Shown here: piece after piece, positions 1-8,190 of the stretch | How the letters are laid out: the number at the start of each line of letters is the position of its first letter | How positions within the stretch are numbered: the stretch's first letter is position 1 | Origin: Bin87 sp963666415 | Lineage (GTDB): Bacteria; Chloroflexota; Dehalococcoidia; Lucifugimonadales; UBA3495 | Direction: 5' to 3' | Assembly: GCA_963666415.2 (NCBI GenBank) | Contig: CAXXPD010000003.1 | Coordinates: forward strand, 2,480,001 to 2,544,000 | Length of the DNA: 64,000 nucleotides | Position numbers and translations under genes: made by a program | The notes under the pieces: generated by a model | What the model saw: only the letters and a program-made list of their open reading frames with translations | What the model was told of the DNA's origin: nothing | The model's database searches: none

Positions 1-613
1 CCAGGTTTGACGTGATGCCCAACGATCTGCGCTCGTAGCGTTCGGCGATGAGGGTGAAGAGGACCTCCGACTCCTCGGCGCCCTGGGGCAGGTAGCCCAG
101 GTCGTCGAGGAGCAGGAAGTCGAAGTTGTCCAGCTTGCGCAGCTGGCGGGGCAGGTCCAGGTCGCGCTTGGCGGCGAGCAGTTCCTGCACCAGACGGTAG
201 GCCGGAGCGAAAAGGACGGAGTGGCCGGCTTCCACCAGGCGGTGGCCCAGGGCCCACCGGGCGTGGGTCTTGCCGGTGCCGGGCAGCCCGAAGGCCAGCA
301 CGTTGACGCCGCGCTCCACAAAGCTGCCCTGGGCCAGCTGGTCCAGTTGCTGCCGCAGCGCCAGGGGGACTCGGTCGTGTTCGAAGATTTCCCAGGTCTT
401 GCCCGAGGGCAGCCGGGACTCCCGGCGCAGCCGGTTGATGCGTCGGTGGCGGCGATCCTCAGCTTCCTGTTCCAGTACCTCCAGGAAAGTTGCCAGGGCA
501 TCGCCGTGTCCAGCGGCGGTGAAACGAGCCACCGACTGGGCGCCCATGGTGGGCAGCTTGAATTGGCCGCACAACTGGCCGATGCGGTCCTGCATCACGC
601 TGGTGTCCGTCAT
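1..613 (-). CDS. istB: IS21-family helper ATPase IstB, 3' part beyond the window
   Basis: IstB is the AAA+ ATPase that assists the IstA transposase in target selection of IS21 elements. The start codon is at 611-613, overlapping the istA stop in an ATGA arrangement, which is the usual translational coupling of istA and istB. The reading frame stays open to base 1, so the C-terminus lies outside. Walker A (GLPGTGKTH) and Walker B (LLLDDLGY) are both visible. The protein is nearly identical over its length to the second copy at 48470-49228. Its partner istA is broken, so this copy is probably immobile on its own. Confidence 0.92.
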   Translation of the reverse strand, partial: MTDTSVMQDRIGQLCGQFKLPTMGAQSVARFTAAGHGDALATFLEVLEQEAEDRRHRRINRLRRESRLPSGKTWEIFEHDRVPLALRQQLDQLAQGSFVERGVNVLAFGLPGTGKTHARWALGHRLVEAGHSVLFAPAYRLVQELLAAKRDLDLPRQLRKLDNFDFLLLDDLGYLPQGAEESEVLFTLIAERYERRSLGITSNL

Positions 614-2135
614 GCGCACACCCCCGCCGCCGCCAGGCTGACCGTGAGCAGGCGGTCGTAGATTTTCAGGTCCGGCTTCCCAGACCAGACCAGCACCGGA
701 GCTTCGGGCACCTTGGGCTCGGCCAGGTCCCGCACCTCCGCGTAGTCGAAGGACTCACCCGCCTCCAGCAGCAACGACAGCGCGCTGTCCACCGTGGCTT
801 CCATGGTGGTCGCCGCCAGGTGCAGGATCCGCACGTACTCCACGTCGGCACGCTCCCCACGCCATTCCCTGAGCGCGTCGTAGGTCAGCCGGAAGTGCCT
901 GGTGGGAAATAGCTGCTCCCGGAAGCGGTAGCGGGCGAAGGCACCGGGCTTGCGCACCAATGAGCCGATGACGTGGCGGTAATTGACGTTGGCTTCCCCC
1001 TCGCCACGCACCCGCTCCACCAGGTGGCCCTTGTAGTACACTTCCGCCCAGTCGGCGTACAGACGGATCTGCACCTCCTTGCCGATGAGGCGGGAGGGCA
1101 CGCTGTAGCTATGTCCCGCTACCTGGATGGTGCACCACTTGCGCACCTTGGACTGGTAGTTGACGTATTCCGGCACCGGGGCTGGGGGCAGGGAGCGTAG
1201 GCAAAGCAACTCCTGCTCCAGCTTCCCCTGTACCAGGCGATTGCGTCTCTCCACCATCTGCCGGACGAAGCTGGCGTAGTCGTCGACAGTGTCGAAATCG
1301 CGGCTGCCCCGCAGGATGAGGGCCTGGTCGATGGCGTCCTTCAAGCGGTAGTGGGCGTGCTCGGCGACGCCGTTTTCATGGCTCTGGCCGGGATTGATGC
1401 GGGTGGAGCGGAGGCCGTAGTGGTCCAGCAGGGCGGCGTAATTGTCGTTAAGAGCGCGGCCGCGGCTGCTGCGCAATTCGTGAGTGGCAGCCGCGGTATT
1501 GTCGCTGCGCACCACCTCTGGAACGCCGCCCAGGGTCCAGAGGGCATTCTGCAATCCCTACTGCAACGCCAGGAAGGTCTCGCCGGCGGCGACCTCAGCG
1601 TAGCGCCATCCCGAGTGGCTGAGTATCAGCTGGAACAGCAGGTGGGGGTAGGACTGTCCGGCGATGGTCACCTTGAGTTCCCCGCAGTGGGTGAAGTCGA
1701 ACTGGGCCTCCCGTCCCGGCGGATGCACCTGGGGGAAGTACACCTCCTGATCCGGACCATGCCGCGCCCGCCTCCTGAGCCGGTCGAAGGGCCTGCAATC
1801 GTCGTTGCAGGGTGCGCAGCTGGGACGCGCTGAACCGCCCGGGATGCTGCTCGGCCTCCTGAGCTTGTCGAAGGGCAGTCGATAATTGTCGTTGCCTTCA
1901 GCTTGCCCGTCGGATCATTCCGCAGCAGCGGCTCAATCTCATCCTCCCACACCCCGTCGAAGGGATCCGGCCGAGTGCGCCACCGATGCTCCGGTTTCGC
2001 CTGCGACGGCAATGGCCCACTCTGCCACTTGCGCGCTGAACGCACGCTCATCCCAGCCTTGGCCGCTGCCGTTTCCTGTGTCTTGCCTTCCATACGTTTC
2101 TGCCTCAATAGCCTGGTTTGTCGGTCTGTAATCAA
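610..2135 (-). pseudogene. istA: IS21-family transposase IstA, broken by a nonsense codon and two short insertions
   Basis: The N-terminal helix-turn-helix part starts at 2135 (MITDRQTRLLRQKRMEG) and the DDE catalytic and C-terminal part runs to 610. Three lesions are visible. A TAG at 1558-1560 interrupts the frame ETFLALQ-stop-GLQNALW, where a sense codon such as CAG would be expected. Two 21-bp copies of a dispersed repeat, 1771-1791 and 1855-1875 (ctgagc..gtcgaaggg type), sit in the coding region. Dropping them restores typical IstA text (EQHPGRFSASQLRTLQRRLQ, then HGPDQEVYFPQVHPPGREAQ). The gene is therefore a decayed transposase, not a divergent one. Confidence 0.9.
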
Positions 2136-2218
2136 CGGTACCTCCGTACCGAATGATTACCCCATATCGACCGGCAAAAATAGTCGACGTTACCGGCAGG
2201 ACTAATTGTCGTCTATCA

Positions 2219-2674
2219 CCTGGTGGCGCTCTACCCCAAGGACACCTCGCTGGCCCAGTGGGCCGCGGCAGTCCATCAGCTCTATGTCGAGGCCAGGTCT
2301 TTCACCCATCCTCAGGCACAACGACGGCGCACCGCTCAACTGGCCTGGGAGCGGCAGCTGCTGGTCATCTGCCAGCCCTTCCTGGCTGACCCGCTAGCTC
2401 TGCAGGGCCGGCTGTACCGGCGCATCGAGCGCCACATCAAGGAACTCTTCGTCTTCGTGGCCGAACCGGACGTGCCGTCGGACAACAACCCCGCCGAGCG
2501 CAGCCTGCGCCATCTGGTTATCAGCCGCAAGATCAGCGGGGGCACCCGGTCGGAACGTGGTACCGAGAGCAAGATGACGCTGGCATCCATCTTCGGCACC
2601 TGGCGCGCACGAGGCCTGAACCCCCTCGCCGCCTGCCGCCAACTGCTCACTTCCCCTCAAATCTGAACAGTTAC
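2219..2674 (+). pseudogene. IS66-family transposase, C-terminal remnant
   Basis: About 148 codons of the C-terminal part of an IS66 TnpC are open to the stop at 2664-2666. The text is nearly identical to the full copy at 32697-34052 (VALYPKDT..LAQWAAAVHQLYVE and the C-terminal SDNNPAERSLRHLVISRK). The 5' two thirds are missing because the IS21 inserted here, and the other half should lie left of the window. The IS66 terminal repeat ends at 2674 (aacagttac), immediately followed by the ISAs1 target duplication. It is non-functional. Confidence 0.88.
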
Positions 2675-2761
2675 CCAGTTTCGCCAGGGCAATCGCATAT
2701 TGGGCAAAATATAAGAAATAGGCTAAAGTGGTTGCAATTCGGATGCGGGGAGGGGTGGCAA

Positions 2762-4018
2762 ATGGCCAGTGGGCGTGAAAGGGGCTGGGTGGTAGAACAC
2801 TTTGCCGGACTGGTGGATCCACGGGCGGAGCGGGCCAAGCGCCACGAGTTGCTGGACATCATCGTCATCACCATCTGCGGGGTGATCTGCGGCGCCGACA
2901 ACTGGGTGGAGATCGAGGAGTTCGGCAATGCCCGCCTAGAGTGGTTGAGCCGGTTCTTACGGCTGCCCCACGGCATTCCATCCCACGATACCTTTGGGCG
3001 GGTGTTCGGCCGGCTGGACCCCGACCAGTTCGGCGCCTGTTTCATGAACTGGGTGCAATCGGTGGCCGAGTTGACCCAGGGAGAGGTGGTGGCCATCGAC
3101 GGCAAGACCCTGAGGAGATGCCATGACCGGGGGCAAGGCCGGGCCCCGCTGCACCTGGTGAGCGCCTGGGCCGCCCAGAATCACCTGGTGCTGGGCCAAA
3201 CCCGCACCCAGGCCCATTCCAACGAAATCACCGCCATCCCCCAGTTGTTGGCGCTGCTGGAGTTGCGCGGGTGCATCATCACCATTGACGCCATGGGCTG
3301 CCAGACCGAGATTGCCCAGCAGATCGTCGACGGCGGCGCCGACTACCTGCTGGCGGTGAAGTCCAACCAGGGGGAACTCTACGGAAACATCCAGGACCTG
3401 TTTCAGATGGCCGCTCAGGAAGGCGCCGCTCAGGAAGGTAGCGCTCAGGAAGGTAGCGCTCAGGAAGGAAGTCTTGCCGAAGAACCCGCCTACCATCGAC
3501 CGGACTACCATCGCCAGGTGGACAAAGGCCACGGACGCCTGGAGACCCGGGAGTGCTGGGTGATCACCGACCCAGCAGAACTGGCCTACGTGGATCCCCA
3601 CCGGCGCTGGCCAGGACTAAAAGGCGTGGCCAAGGTGTGCTACCGACGGGGCGTCCACCCGCAAGCACCTCGGCAAGCACCTCGGCAAGCACCCCAGGAC
3701 CCACCCTCGGAGGTCCGTTACTACATCTGCAGCTACCCGCCCAACGCGGCATCCCTACTCCAGGCCAGCCGTCAGCACTGGGGCATCGAGAACAGCCTCC
3801 ATTGGGTGCTGGACATGGCCTTTGATGAAGACCACTGCCGAGTCAGAACCGGCCACGCCGACCAAAACCTGGCGGTGGTGCGACACTTGACCCTGAACCT
3901 GCTCAAACAGGAGCGCACCGCCAAAGTCGGCATCAAGGCCAAACGCAAAAAGGCCGGCTGGGACCATGACTACCTCCTCAAAGTCCTAGTATTGAGTCAA
4001 TCCTGTATTGGCAGGTGA
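2762..4018 (+). CDS. ISAs1-family transposase with altered C-terminus
   Basis: DDE transposase of the ISAs1 family: N-terminal DUF4338-like region HFAGLVDPRAERAKRHELLD, catalytic block VVAIDGKTLRR, then TIDAMGCQTEIAQQIVDGGADY and the C-terminal RQHWGIENSLHWVLDMAFDED. ATG 2762 is chosen because a purine-rich GGAG stretch precedes it. The natural end was ..LLKVLVLAI-stop (ctagccatctaa now at 5210-5221). The IS630 insertion replaces this by LSQSCIGR, so only the last residues change and activity may persist. Two in-frame tandem repeats expand a linker: four 15-bp units encoding AQEG(S/A) near 3412-3471, and 12-bp units encoding APRQ near 3661-3693. Confidence 0.9.
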   Translation: MASGRERGWVVEHFAGLVDPRAERAKRHELLDIIVITICGVICGADNWVEIEEFGNARLEWLSRFLRLPHGIPSHDTFGRVFGRLDPDQFGACFMNWVQSVAELTQGEVVAIDGKTLRRCHDRGQGRAPLHLVSAWAAQNHLVLGQTRTQAHSNEITAIPQLLALLELRGCIITIDAMGCQTEIAQQIVDGGADYLLAVKSNQGELYGNIQDLFQMAAQEGAAQEGSAQEGSAQEGSLAEEPAYHRPDYHRQVDKGHGRLETRECWVITDPAELAYVDPHRRWPGLKGVAKVCYRRGVHPQAPRQAPRQAPQDPPSEVRYYICSYPPNAASLLQASRQHWGIENSLHWVLDMAFDEDHCRVRTGHADQNLAVVRHLTLNLLKQERTAKVGIKAKRKKAGWDHDYLLKVLVLSQSCIGR

Positions 4019-4082
4019 AGCGCGGGGCGGGCCAGGGTTGTTACGCTGACTGGCAAACAGTGGTGCGGGAGGTGCGACATCC

Positions 4083-4553
4083 ATGGTTCAGGAGAAATAC
4101 GCAGTACGGTTGTCGTCGGAAGATCAGGAGCAGTTGCGGGGATTGATCCACGGTGGGCGGCATTCCGCTCGGGTCATCAATCGGGCGCGCATCCTGCTCA
4201 AGACTGACGAAGGGTGGAGCGCCCCCCAGGTGGCGGCGGCTCTGGACACGTCGCAGCGCACGGTGTTCCGCACCAAACGGCGGTACGCCGAAGCGGGGTT
4301 GGAGGGCGTGCTGCACGACCACCCCCAAGCCAATCGGTATCGCAAGCTGGACGATCGGGGCGAAGCCCACCTGATTGCGCTGGCGTGCAGCGACGCGCCC
4401 GAAGGGCATGAGCACTGGACCCTGCGGTTGTTGGCTGGCAAGGTGGTGGAGTTGGGATTGGTGCCATCGCTGTCCTACGAGACGGTAAGGCTCAGGCTCA
4501 AAAAAACACCCTCAAGCCGTGGCGGAAGCAGCAATGGTGCATCCCGAAAGTAG
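4083..4553 (+). CDS. IS630 transposase, upstream frame (HTH part)
   Basis: This ORF encodes the helix-turn-helix N-terminal part (RARILLKTDEGWSAPQVAAALDTSQRTVFRTKRRYAEAGLEGVL) that binds the terminal repeats. The frame reaches a run of seven A at 4500-4506. A -1 slip there (A AAA AAA C) continues into LKPWRKQQWCIP and then the DDE part at 4565-5206. The same A7 run is kept in the second copy at 49747-49753, so a programmed frameshift is more likely than decay. Without slippage the product ends with an unrelated tail TPSSRGGSSNGASRK. Confidence 0.85.
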   Translation: MVQEKYAVRLSSEDQEQLRGLIHGGRHSARVINRARILLKTDEGWSAPQVAAALDTSQRTVFRTKRRYAEAGLEGVLHDHPQANRYRKLDDRGEAHLIALACSDAPEGHEHWTLRLLAGKVVELGLVPSLSYETVRLRLKKTPSSRGGSSNGASRK

Positions 4554-4564
4554 GCGGCGAATTC

Positions 4565-5206
4565 GTGGCGGCCATGGAGGACGTGCTGGACCTGTATGCC
4601 GAACCCTACGACCCCGATCGGCCGGTGGTGTGCTTTGACGAGACCTCCACCCAACTGCTGGCCGAGGTCAGGAAGCCGTTGCCTCCTCAACCGGGACGAC
4701 CGCGGCGGCAGGACTACGAGTATCGCCGCGGCGGCACCCGCAACATCTTCCTGACCTGTGAACCCCTGGCGGGCTGGCGCCACCTGGCCATCACCGAGCG
4801 GCGCACCATGCAGGACTTCGCCCATCAGATGCAATGGCTGGTGGATGAGGCTTACCCCGATGCCCCGGTGATCCGCGTGGTGCTGGACAATCTGAATACC
4901 CATCGTATGGCGTCCCTTTACGAGACGTTCCCGGCTGCTGAGGCCCGGCGCATCGTGAAGCGCCTCGAGTTTCACCACACGCCCAAGCACGCCAGTTGGT
5001 TGAACATGGCGGAGATCGAATTCAGCGCGTTGAGCCGCGCCTGTCTCAAGGGGAGAAACCCCGACGCCGACGCCCTGCAACGCCAAATCACGGCCCACGA
5101 GACCGAGCGCAACGCAGCGGGCGTCACCATCAACTGGCGGTTCAGCACTCAAGATGCCCGATCCAAATTGCATCGCCTCTATCCCTGCCATTCCAAGATT
5201 GATTGA
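4565..5206 (+). CDS. IS630 transposase, downstream frame (DDE catalytic part)
   Basis: DDE_3-type endonuclease domain: VVCFDETSTQLLAEVR (first Asp), VLDNLNTHRMASLYETF (second Asp) and HASWLNMAEIEFSALSR (Glu), the classic IS630 D-D-E pattern. The coding frame opens upstream of this ATG, back to the A7 slippery run at 4500-4506, so the protein is probably made as a -1 frameshift fusion with the preceding ORF. The stop at 5204-5206 is almost at the element end. All three catalytic residues are present, so this copy may be active. Confidence 0.88.
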   Translation: MAAMEDVLDLYAEPYDPDRPVVCFDETSTQLLAEVRKPLPPQPGRPRRQDYEYRRGGTRNIFLTCEPLAGWRHLAITERRTMQDFAHQMQWLVDEAYPDAPVIRVVLDNLNTHRMASLYETFPAAEARRIVKRLEFHHTPKHASWLNMAEIEFSALSRACLKGRNPDADALQRQITAHETERNAAGVTINWRFSTQDARSKLHRLYPCHSKID

Positions 5207-5246
5207 GTACTAGCCATCTAATATGCGATTGCCCTGCCAGTTTCGC

Positions 5247-6467
5247 TAGGACGATTGCAAAGTCGTCGGGGGTGGTATACAAACGAGGGAAATGAAAAGG
5301 GAGTGTGCGGATATGGAGGCGGCGGAATCTCTGTTCAAGTGCCTGGAACAGATGGCGGATCCAAGGGAGGCCAGAGGAGTCAGGCATCCCTTTCAGGCCA
5401 TACTGCGGTTGACCTTGCTGAGTCTGGTCTGCGGTCAGACCACCATGGCCCACATTGCCCTCTTTGCCAGGATGCACTGGCCGATGCTGAAAGAGCCTTT
5501 GGGGTTTGTGCGGGACCATCCGCCCCACGCCACCACCATTTCGCGCACCCTGGCTGGGGTTCCGTACGAGCAGTTGCAGGGAGCCCTCACCGGCTGGGTG
5601 GCCCGTGTGGTGGGGGAACAGAAGTTGAATGCCTCGGTAGACGGCAAGTGGGCCAAGCAGTCGGAGGATGCTGGTGGGAATCCCCTGATGATGGTGAATG
5701 TGCTGGCCCATGACCTGAAGCTGTGCCTGGCCCAGTGGCCGGCGGTGGAGAAGCGGTATGAACCCGGGGTGTTGCGGGAGCAACTGGGCCAACTGTTCGA
5801 GGATTATCCCGGCCTGCGGCTGTTGACCATGGATGCTCTGTATGCGGAGCGTGACCTGTGCCGGGCCATAGTCAGCCACGGACGGGACTACCTGGTGCGA
5901 ATCAAGGGGAACCAGCCTGAAGCGCTGGCCGCTTTAGCAGACGGGTTTGCCCCGGAGGAACTGGGGGAGCCTGAGGCGGAGACCTTGGGGGAAAAGCGGG
6001 TGTAATCGAAAGGCGGCGGATTTGGGCTGATGACCTGCTGGCCGACTATATCCGGGATGATTTGGGATTTCCGGGGGCGCGGCAAGGGGCCATGGTAGAG
6101 AAGGAGACGGTGGATATAGCCACTGGGGAGGTGAGGAGAGAGCGCTGGTATCTGCTGACCAGCCTGAGTTCGCGCCAGTGCGGCCCCCAAGAGCTGCTCC
6201 GGCTCTTCCGCAACCACTGGAGCATTGAGAACAGCCAACATCACGTGAAGGACCGCAGCTGGGATGAGGACGTGCACACGCTGCGCCGTCCGGGGTTGGG
6301 GGAGGTATTCGCCACCCTGGTCAACACCGGGCTGACCGCCCTGCGCGTGGAAGGATGGTTCCCTCCCCGGATGTCTATGCCCTTGCGAGCCAAAACTTGC
6401 GCCTTCCGCCCAACGCAGACCATCGACCACCTCTACGGTCGAGCCTCCTGACTTTGCAATCGTCCTG
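5247..6467. mobile_element. ISAs1-family element B, tandem to element A
   Basis: The terminal repeats are aggacgattgcaaagtc at the left and its complement at the right end. The element is flanked by ccagtttcgc at 5237-5246 and 6468-6477. The left duplication is also the right duplication of element A, so the two elements share one target sequence present three times. Its repeats and transposase differ from element A, so this is a second, distinct ISAs1 subtype. Confidence 0.85.
5292..6451 (+). pseudogene. ISAs1-family transposase, frameshifted
   Basis: The N-terminal 237 codons (MKRECADMEAAESLFKCLEQMADPREARGVRHP, catalytic NASVDGKWAKQS, LLTMDALYAERDLCRAIV) end at TAA 6003-6005. The matching C-terminal half (VIERRRIWADDLLADYIRDDLG, then RNHWSIENSQHHVKDRSWDED) continues in the -1 frame. 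The break lies in gggggaaaag near 5988-5997. ISAs1 transposases are normally a single ORF, so this is more likely a one-base lesion than programmed slippage, although the G5A4 run is slippery. Confidence 0.8.
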
Positions 6468-6477
6468 CCAGTTTCGC

Positions 6478-6917
6478 CGCACCCTGTCGACCATCACCAC
6501 CAACCAATTGTTTCCTTATCTCCGTCAATATCTCCGTCAATGTTGTCCCCGCCATTCCGGATTTTTATCCCCGTCATCCCGGCGCAAGACCGGAATCCAG
6601 CTCTGCCCACCGGCAGCCATACCCCTGCGGCCCAGAGCTTTCTGGCTCGCCGGCCTCATTGCAACGACGCGTGTTTGTGTATTCCAATCGCGGTGCCGTG
6701 ATATTTCCACAACGACCCCGGATTGCACGCAGCGCCCCATACGACCCCACTTTGCCATTGCGAGCATAGCGTGGCAATCTCGTCGCCGCAGCAACGGCGG
6801 TTCGCCGACGTGTGTTCGACCTCATCGAGATTGCCACGTCTCGCGACGAGCTCGGGATGAGCGGGCGCTCCTCCCAATGACAGAATAAAGTGGGTGCGCA
6901 TGACTACGCAACGTTGA
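6478..6917. other. Intergenic repeat-rich stretch without a gene
   Basis: There is no credible coding sequence here. The stretch holds a direct repeat of tctccgtcaat (6520-6541), a Cgtcatcccgg/ccggaatccag inverted motif near 6571-6600 of a kind common between genes in many bacteria, and the longer hairpin repeat at 6756-6882 listed separately. Confidence 0.6.
6756..6882. repeat. Dispersed hairpin-forming repeat, copy 1
   Basis: About 127 bp begins cattgcgag and ends ctcccaatgaca, so the ends can pair. It contains gtcgccg.agcaacggcgg and the short palindromic core cgacgagctcgggatgagcggg. A second copy at 38085-38213 is clearly homologous along the whole length. It lies between IS debris and the SRP RNA promoter. 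Confidence 0.75.
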
Positions 6918-6946
6918 TTGACACCACCCCGGTCGGGCTCTACCAT
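6918..6946 (+). promoter_or_regulatory. Sigma-70-type promoter of the SRP RNA
   Basis: A perfect -35 TTGACA (6918-6923) is separated by 17 bp from a -10 TACCAT (6941-6946). Transcription would start near 6953, exactly where the SRP RNA 5' strand begins. Confidence 0.7.
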
Positions 6947-6952
6947 GAATGC

Positions 6953-7222
6953 GTGGTCGTGCTACACGGGGAGCTGGCGGTGCCCTATACCCTCAATCCG
7001 CCATAGCGGGGTGGAATCCCTCCCCTCGGCAAGGCGCAAGGGCCGCTGTCACAGGGAATGGCGCTGACGGCCGGGTCCCACGCGGCGCAGGCTTGTGAAC
7101 CCCGCCAGGTCCGGAAGGAAGCAACGGTAAGCGATGTCCAGCGAGTGCCGTGGGAGTGCCTGGCCCGAGCCACTACCTACGATATGCCCCCAGGCTGCTG
7201 TCAACGGGAGGTGCTCGACCAC
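6953..7222 (+). ncRNA. ffs: Signal recognition particle RNA, long form with Alu domain
   Basis: The S-domain signature ccaggtccggaaggaagca (7105-7123) is unmistakable. Upstream, ggggagctggcggtgccct, then caatccgccatagcgggg, matches the Alu-domain 5' part of the long (about 270 nt) SRP RNA known from Bacillus-type bacteria, not the short 4.5S RNA of proteobacteria. The ends pair: gtggtcg (6953-6959) with cgaccac (7216-7222). It scaffolds Ffh for co-translational membrane targeting. It lies directly upstream of ksgA. Confidence 0.92.
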
Positions 7223-7302
7223 TTGCATAACTCATACCTTTGCTCCGCTGCCCATATTGAGCCCAATGGTTGCCACCGGCAGGGCGATTAATTGTTCCGA
7301 CT

Positions 7303-8190
7303 ATGCTAGACACCACAGTTGGTTCGTCGCCGGCGCGCCGCCCTCGCAAATCGTTGGGGCAGCATTTCCTGACCGACACCCGCGTCGCGAATCGGATCGT
7401 GGCCGCCGCCGATCCGTCACCCGCCGACACTATCGTTGAAATCGGTCCCGGTTCCGGCATCCTGACCAGGCGACTGGTGGAGGTCGCCGGCCAGGTGGTT
7501 GCCGTGGAGCTTGACCCGGCCCTGGCTGCCAGGTTACCCGAGCGCATCGGCAATCCCAACAACCTGAAAGTCCTGCCAGCCGATGGACGCACCGTTGAAA
7601 TTACCGCGCTGGTTGACGACGGCGGACCGTACAAACTGGTAGCCAACCTCCCTTATTACGCAGCATCCCCCATCGTGCGCCGATTCCTGGAAGCCGCGCT
7701 TCATCCCACGCTGTTGGTGGTAATGGTGCAACGGGAGGTGGCAGCCGCCATGTGCGCACCGCCCGGTTCAATGACCCTGTTGTCGGTTGCTACCCAATTC
7801 TACGCCGTGCCGTCGGTGGTAACGCAGGTGCCGGCACGTTCGTTCCGACCGCCGCCTAAAGTGGCTTCCACGGTGGTGAAACTGGTGATGCGGGACAAGC
7901 CGCCGGCGGACGTTGACGAAACCAGCGAATTTTTTTCCCTGGTTCGGGCCGGATTTGCCGCTCCCCGGAAACAGTTGCGCAACTCGCTGGTGCAAGGTTC
8001 CGGATGCCCGTCAGAGGTTGTTTCCCCGGTGCTGGAGGCGGCCGGCATCGACGGACAGCGTCGCCCGGCCACTTTGACGATCCCGGAGTGGGCGGCCCTC
8101 AACACCGGGTGGCCGCAAAACACCCCGCGCCATCGCGACCTGCGACCGACGGCCGGCAGCGATGGTCGCCGACACCACCGAACCCGATAA
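7303..8190 (+). CDS. rsmA: 16S rRNA (adenine1518-N6/adenine1519-N6)-dimethyltransferase
   Basis: KsgA/RsmA dimethylates two adjacent adenines in helix 45 of 16S rRNA during small-subunit maturation, using S-adenosylmethionine. Visible motifs: KSLGQHFL near residues 16-23, the SAM-binding EIGPGSG (46-52) and catalytic NLPYY (115-119). The conserved C-terminal APRKQLRNSL follows. The start ATG 7303 is chosen because homologues begin shortly before the KSLGQHFL block; an upstream TTG would add 11 residues with no conservation. The end overlaps ispE by 29 bp, so the two are probably co-transcribed. Confidence 0.95.
   Translation: MLDTTVGSSPARRPRKSLGQHFLTDTRVANRIVAAADPSPADTIVEIGPGSGILTRRLVEVAGQVVAVELDPALAARLPERIGNPNNLKVLPADGRTVEITALVDDGGPYKLVANLPYYAASPIVRRFLEAALHPTLLVVMVQREVAAAMCAPPGSMTLLSVATQFYAVPSVVTQVPARSFRPPPKVASTVVKLVMRDKPPADVDETSEFFSLVRAGFAAPRKQLRNSLVQGSGCPSEVVSPVLEAAGIDGQRRPATLTIPEWAALNTGWPQNTPRHRDLRPTAGSDGRRHHRTR

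Larger units (their letters stand above)
1..2212. mobile_element. IS21-family element (copy 1), left part outside the window
   Basis: It contains istB and the broken istA. The right terminus shows the multiple terminal repeats typical of IS21. On the minus strand between 2165 and 2200, two tgccggt-containing repeats are spaced like the pair at 48451-48485 in copy 2. The adjoining DNA from about 2219 is the 3' part of an IS66 transposase, so this IS21 landed inside an IS66. The exact outer base is uncertain by a few nucleotides. Confidence 0.8.
3992..5207. mobile_element. IS630-family element (copy 1)
   Basis: The element is bounded by TA dinucleotides at 3990-3991 and 5208-5209, the usual IS630 target duplication. 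Imperfect terminal repeats are visible: ttgagtcaatcctgtattggc at the left and, reverse-complemented, ctcaatcaatcttggaatggc at the right. It contains two overlapping-frame ORFs that together make one transposase. It sits inside the 3' end of the ISAs1 transposase. A 5' half of a sister copy is present at 49239-49804. Confidence 0.88.
2685..5236. mobile_element. ISAs1-family element A, carrying a nested IS630
   Basis: The terminal inverted repeats begin cagggcaatcgcatatt at 2685 and end with their complement at 5236. The flanking 10-bp duplication ccagtttcgc is at 2675-2684 and 5237-5246. Ten-base duplications fit the 8-10 bp typical of ISAs1. The element contains one transposase gene (2762 onward) and an IS630 inserted at TA 3990-3991. 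A third copy of the same 10-mer at 6468-6477 closes the next element. Confidence 0.88.

Noticed and set aside
1558..1560. TAG in istA as pyrrolysine or suppression
   Set aside because: Two further insertions break the same gene; it is a decayed transposase.
7058..7439. Short plus-strand ORFs over the SRP RNA
   Set aside because: They coincide with the structured SRP RNA and show no protein family features.
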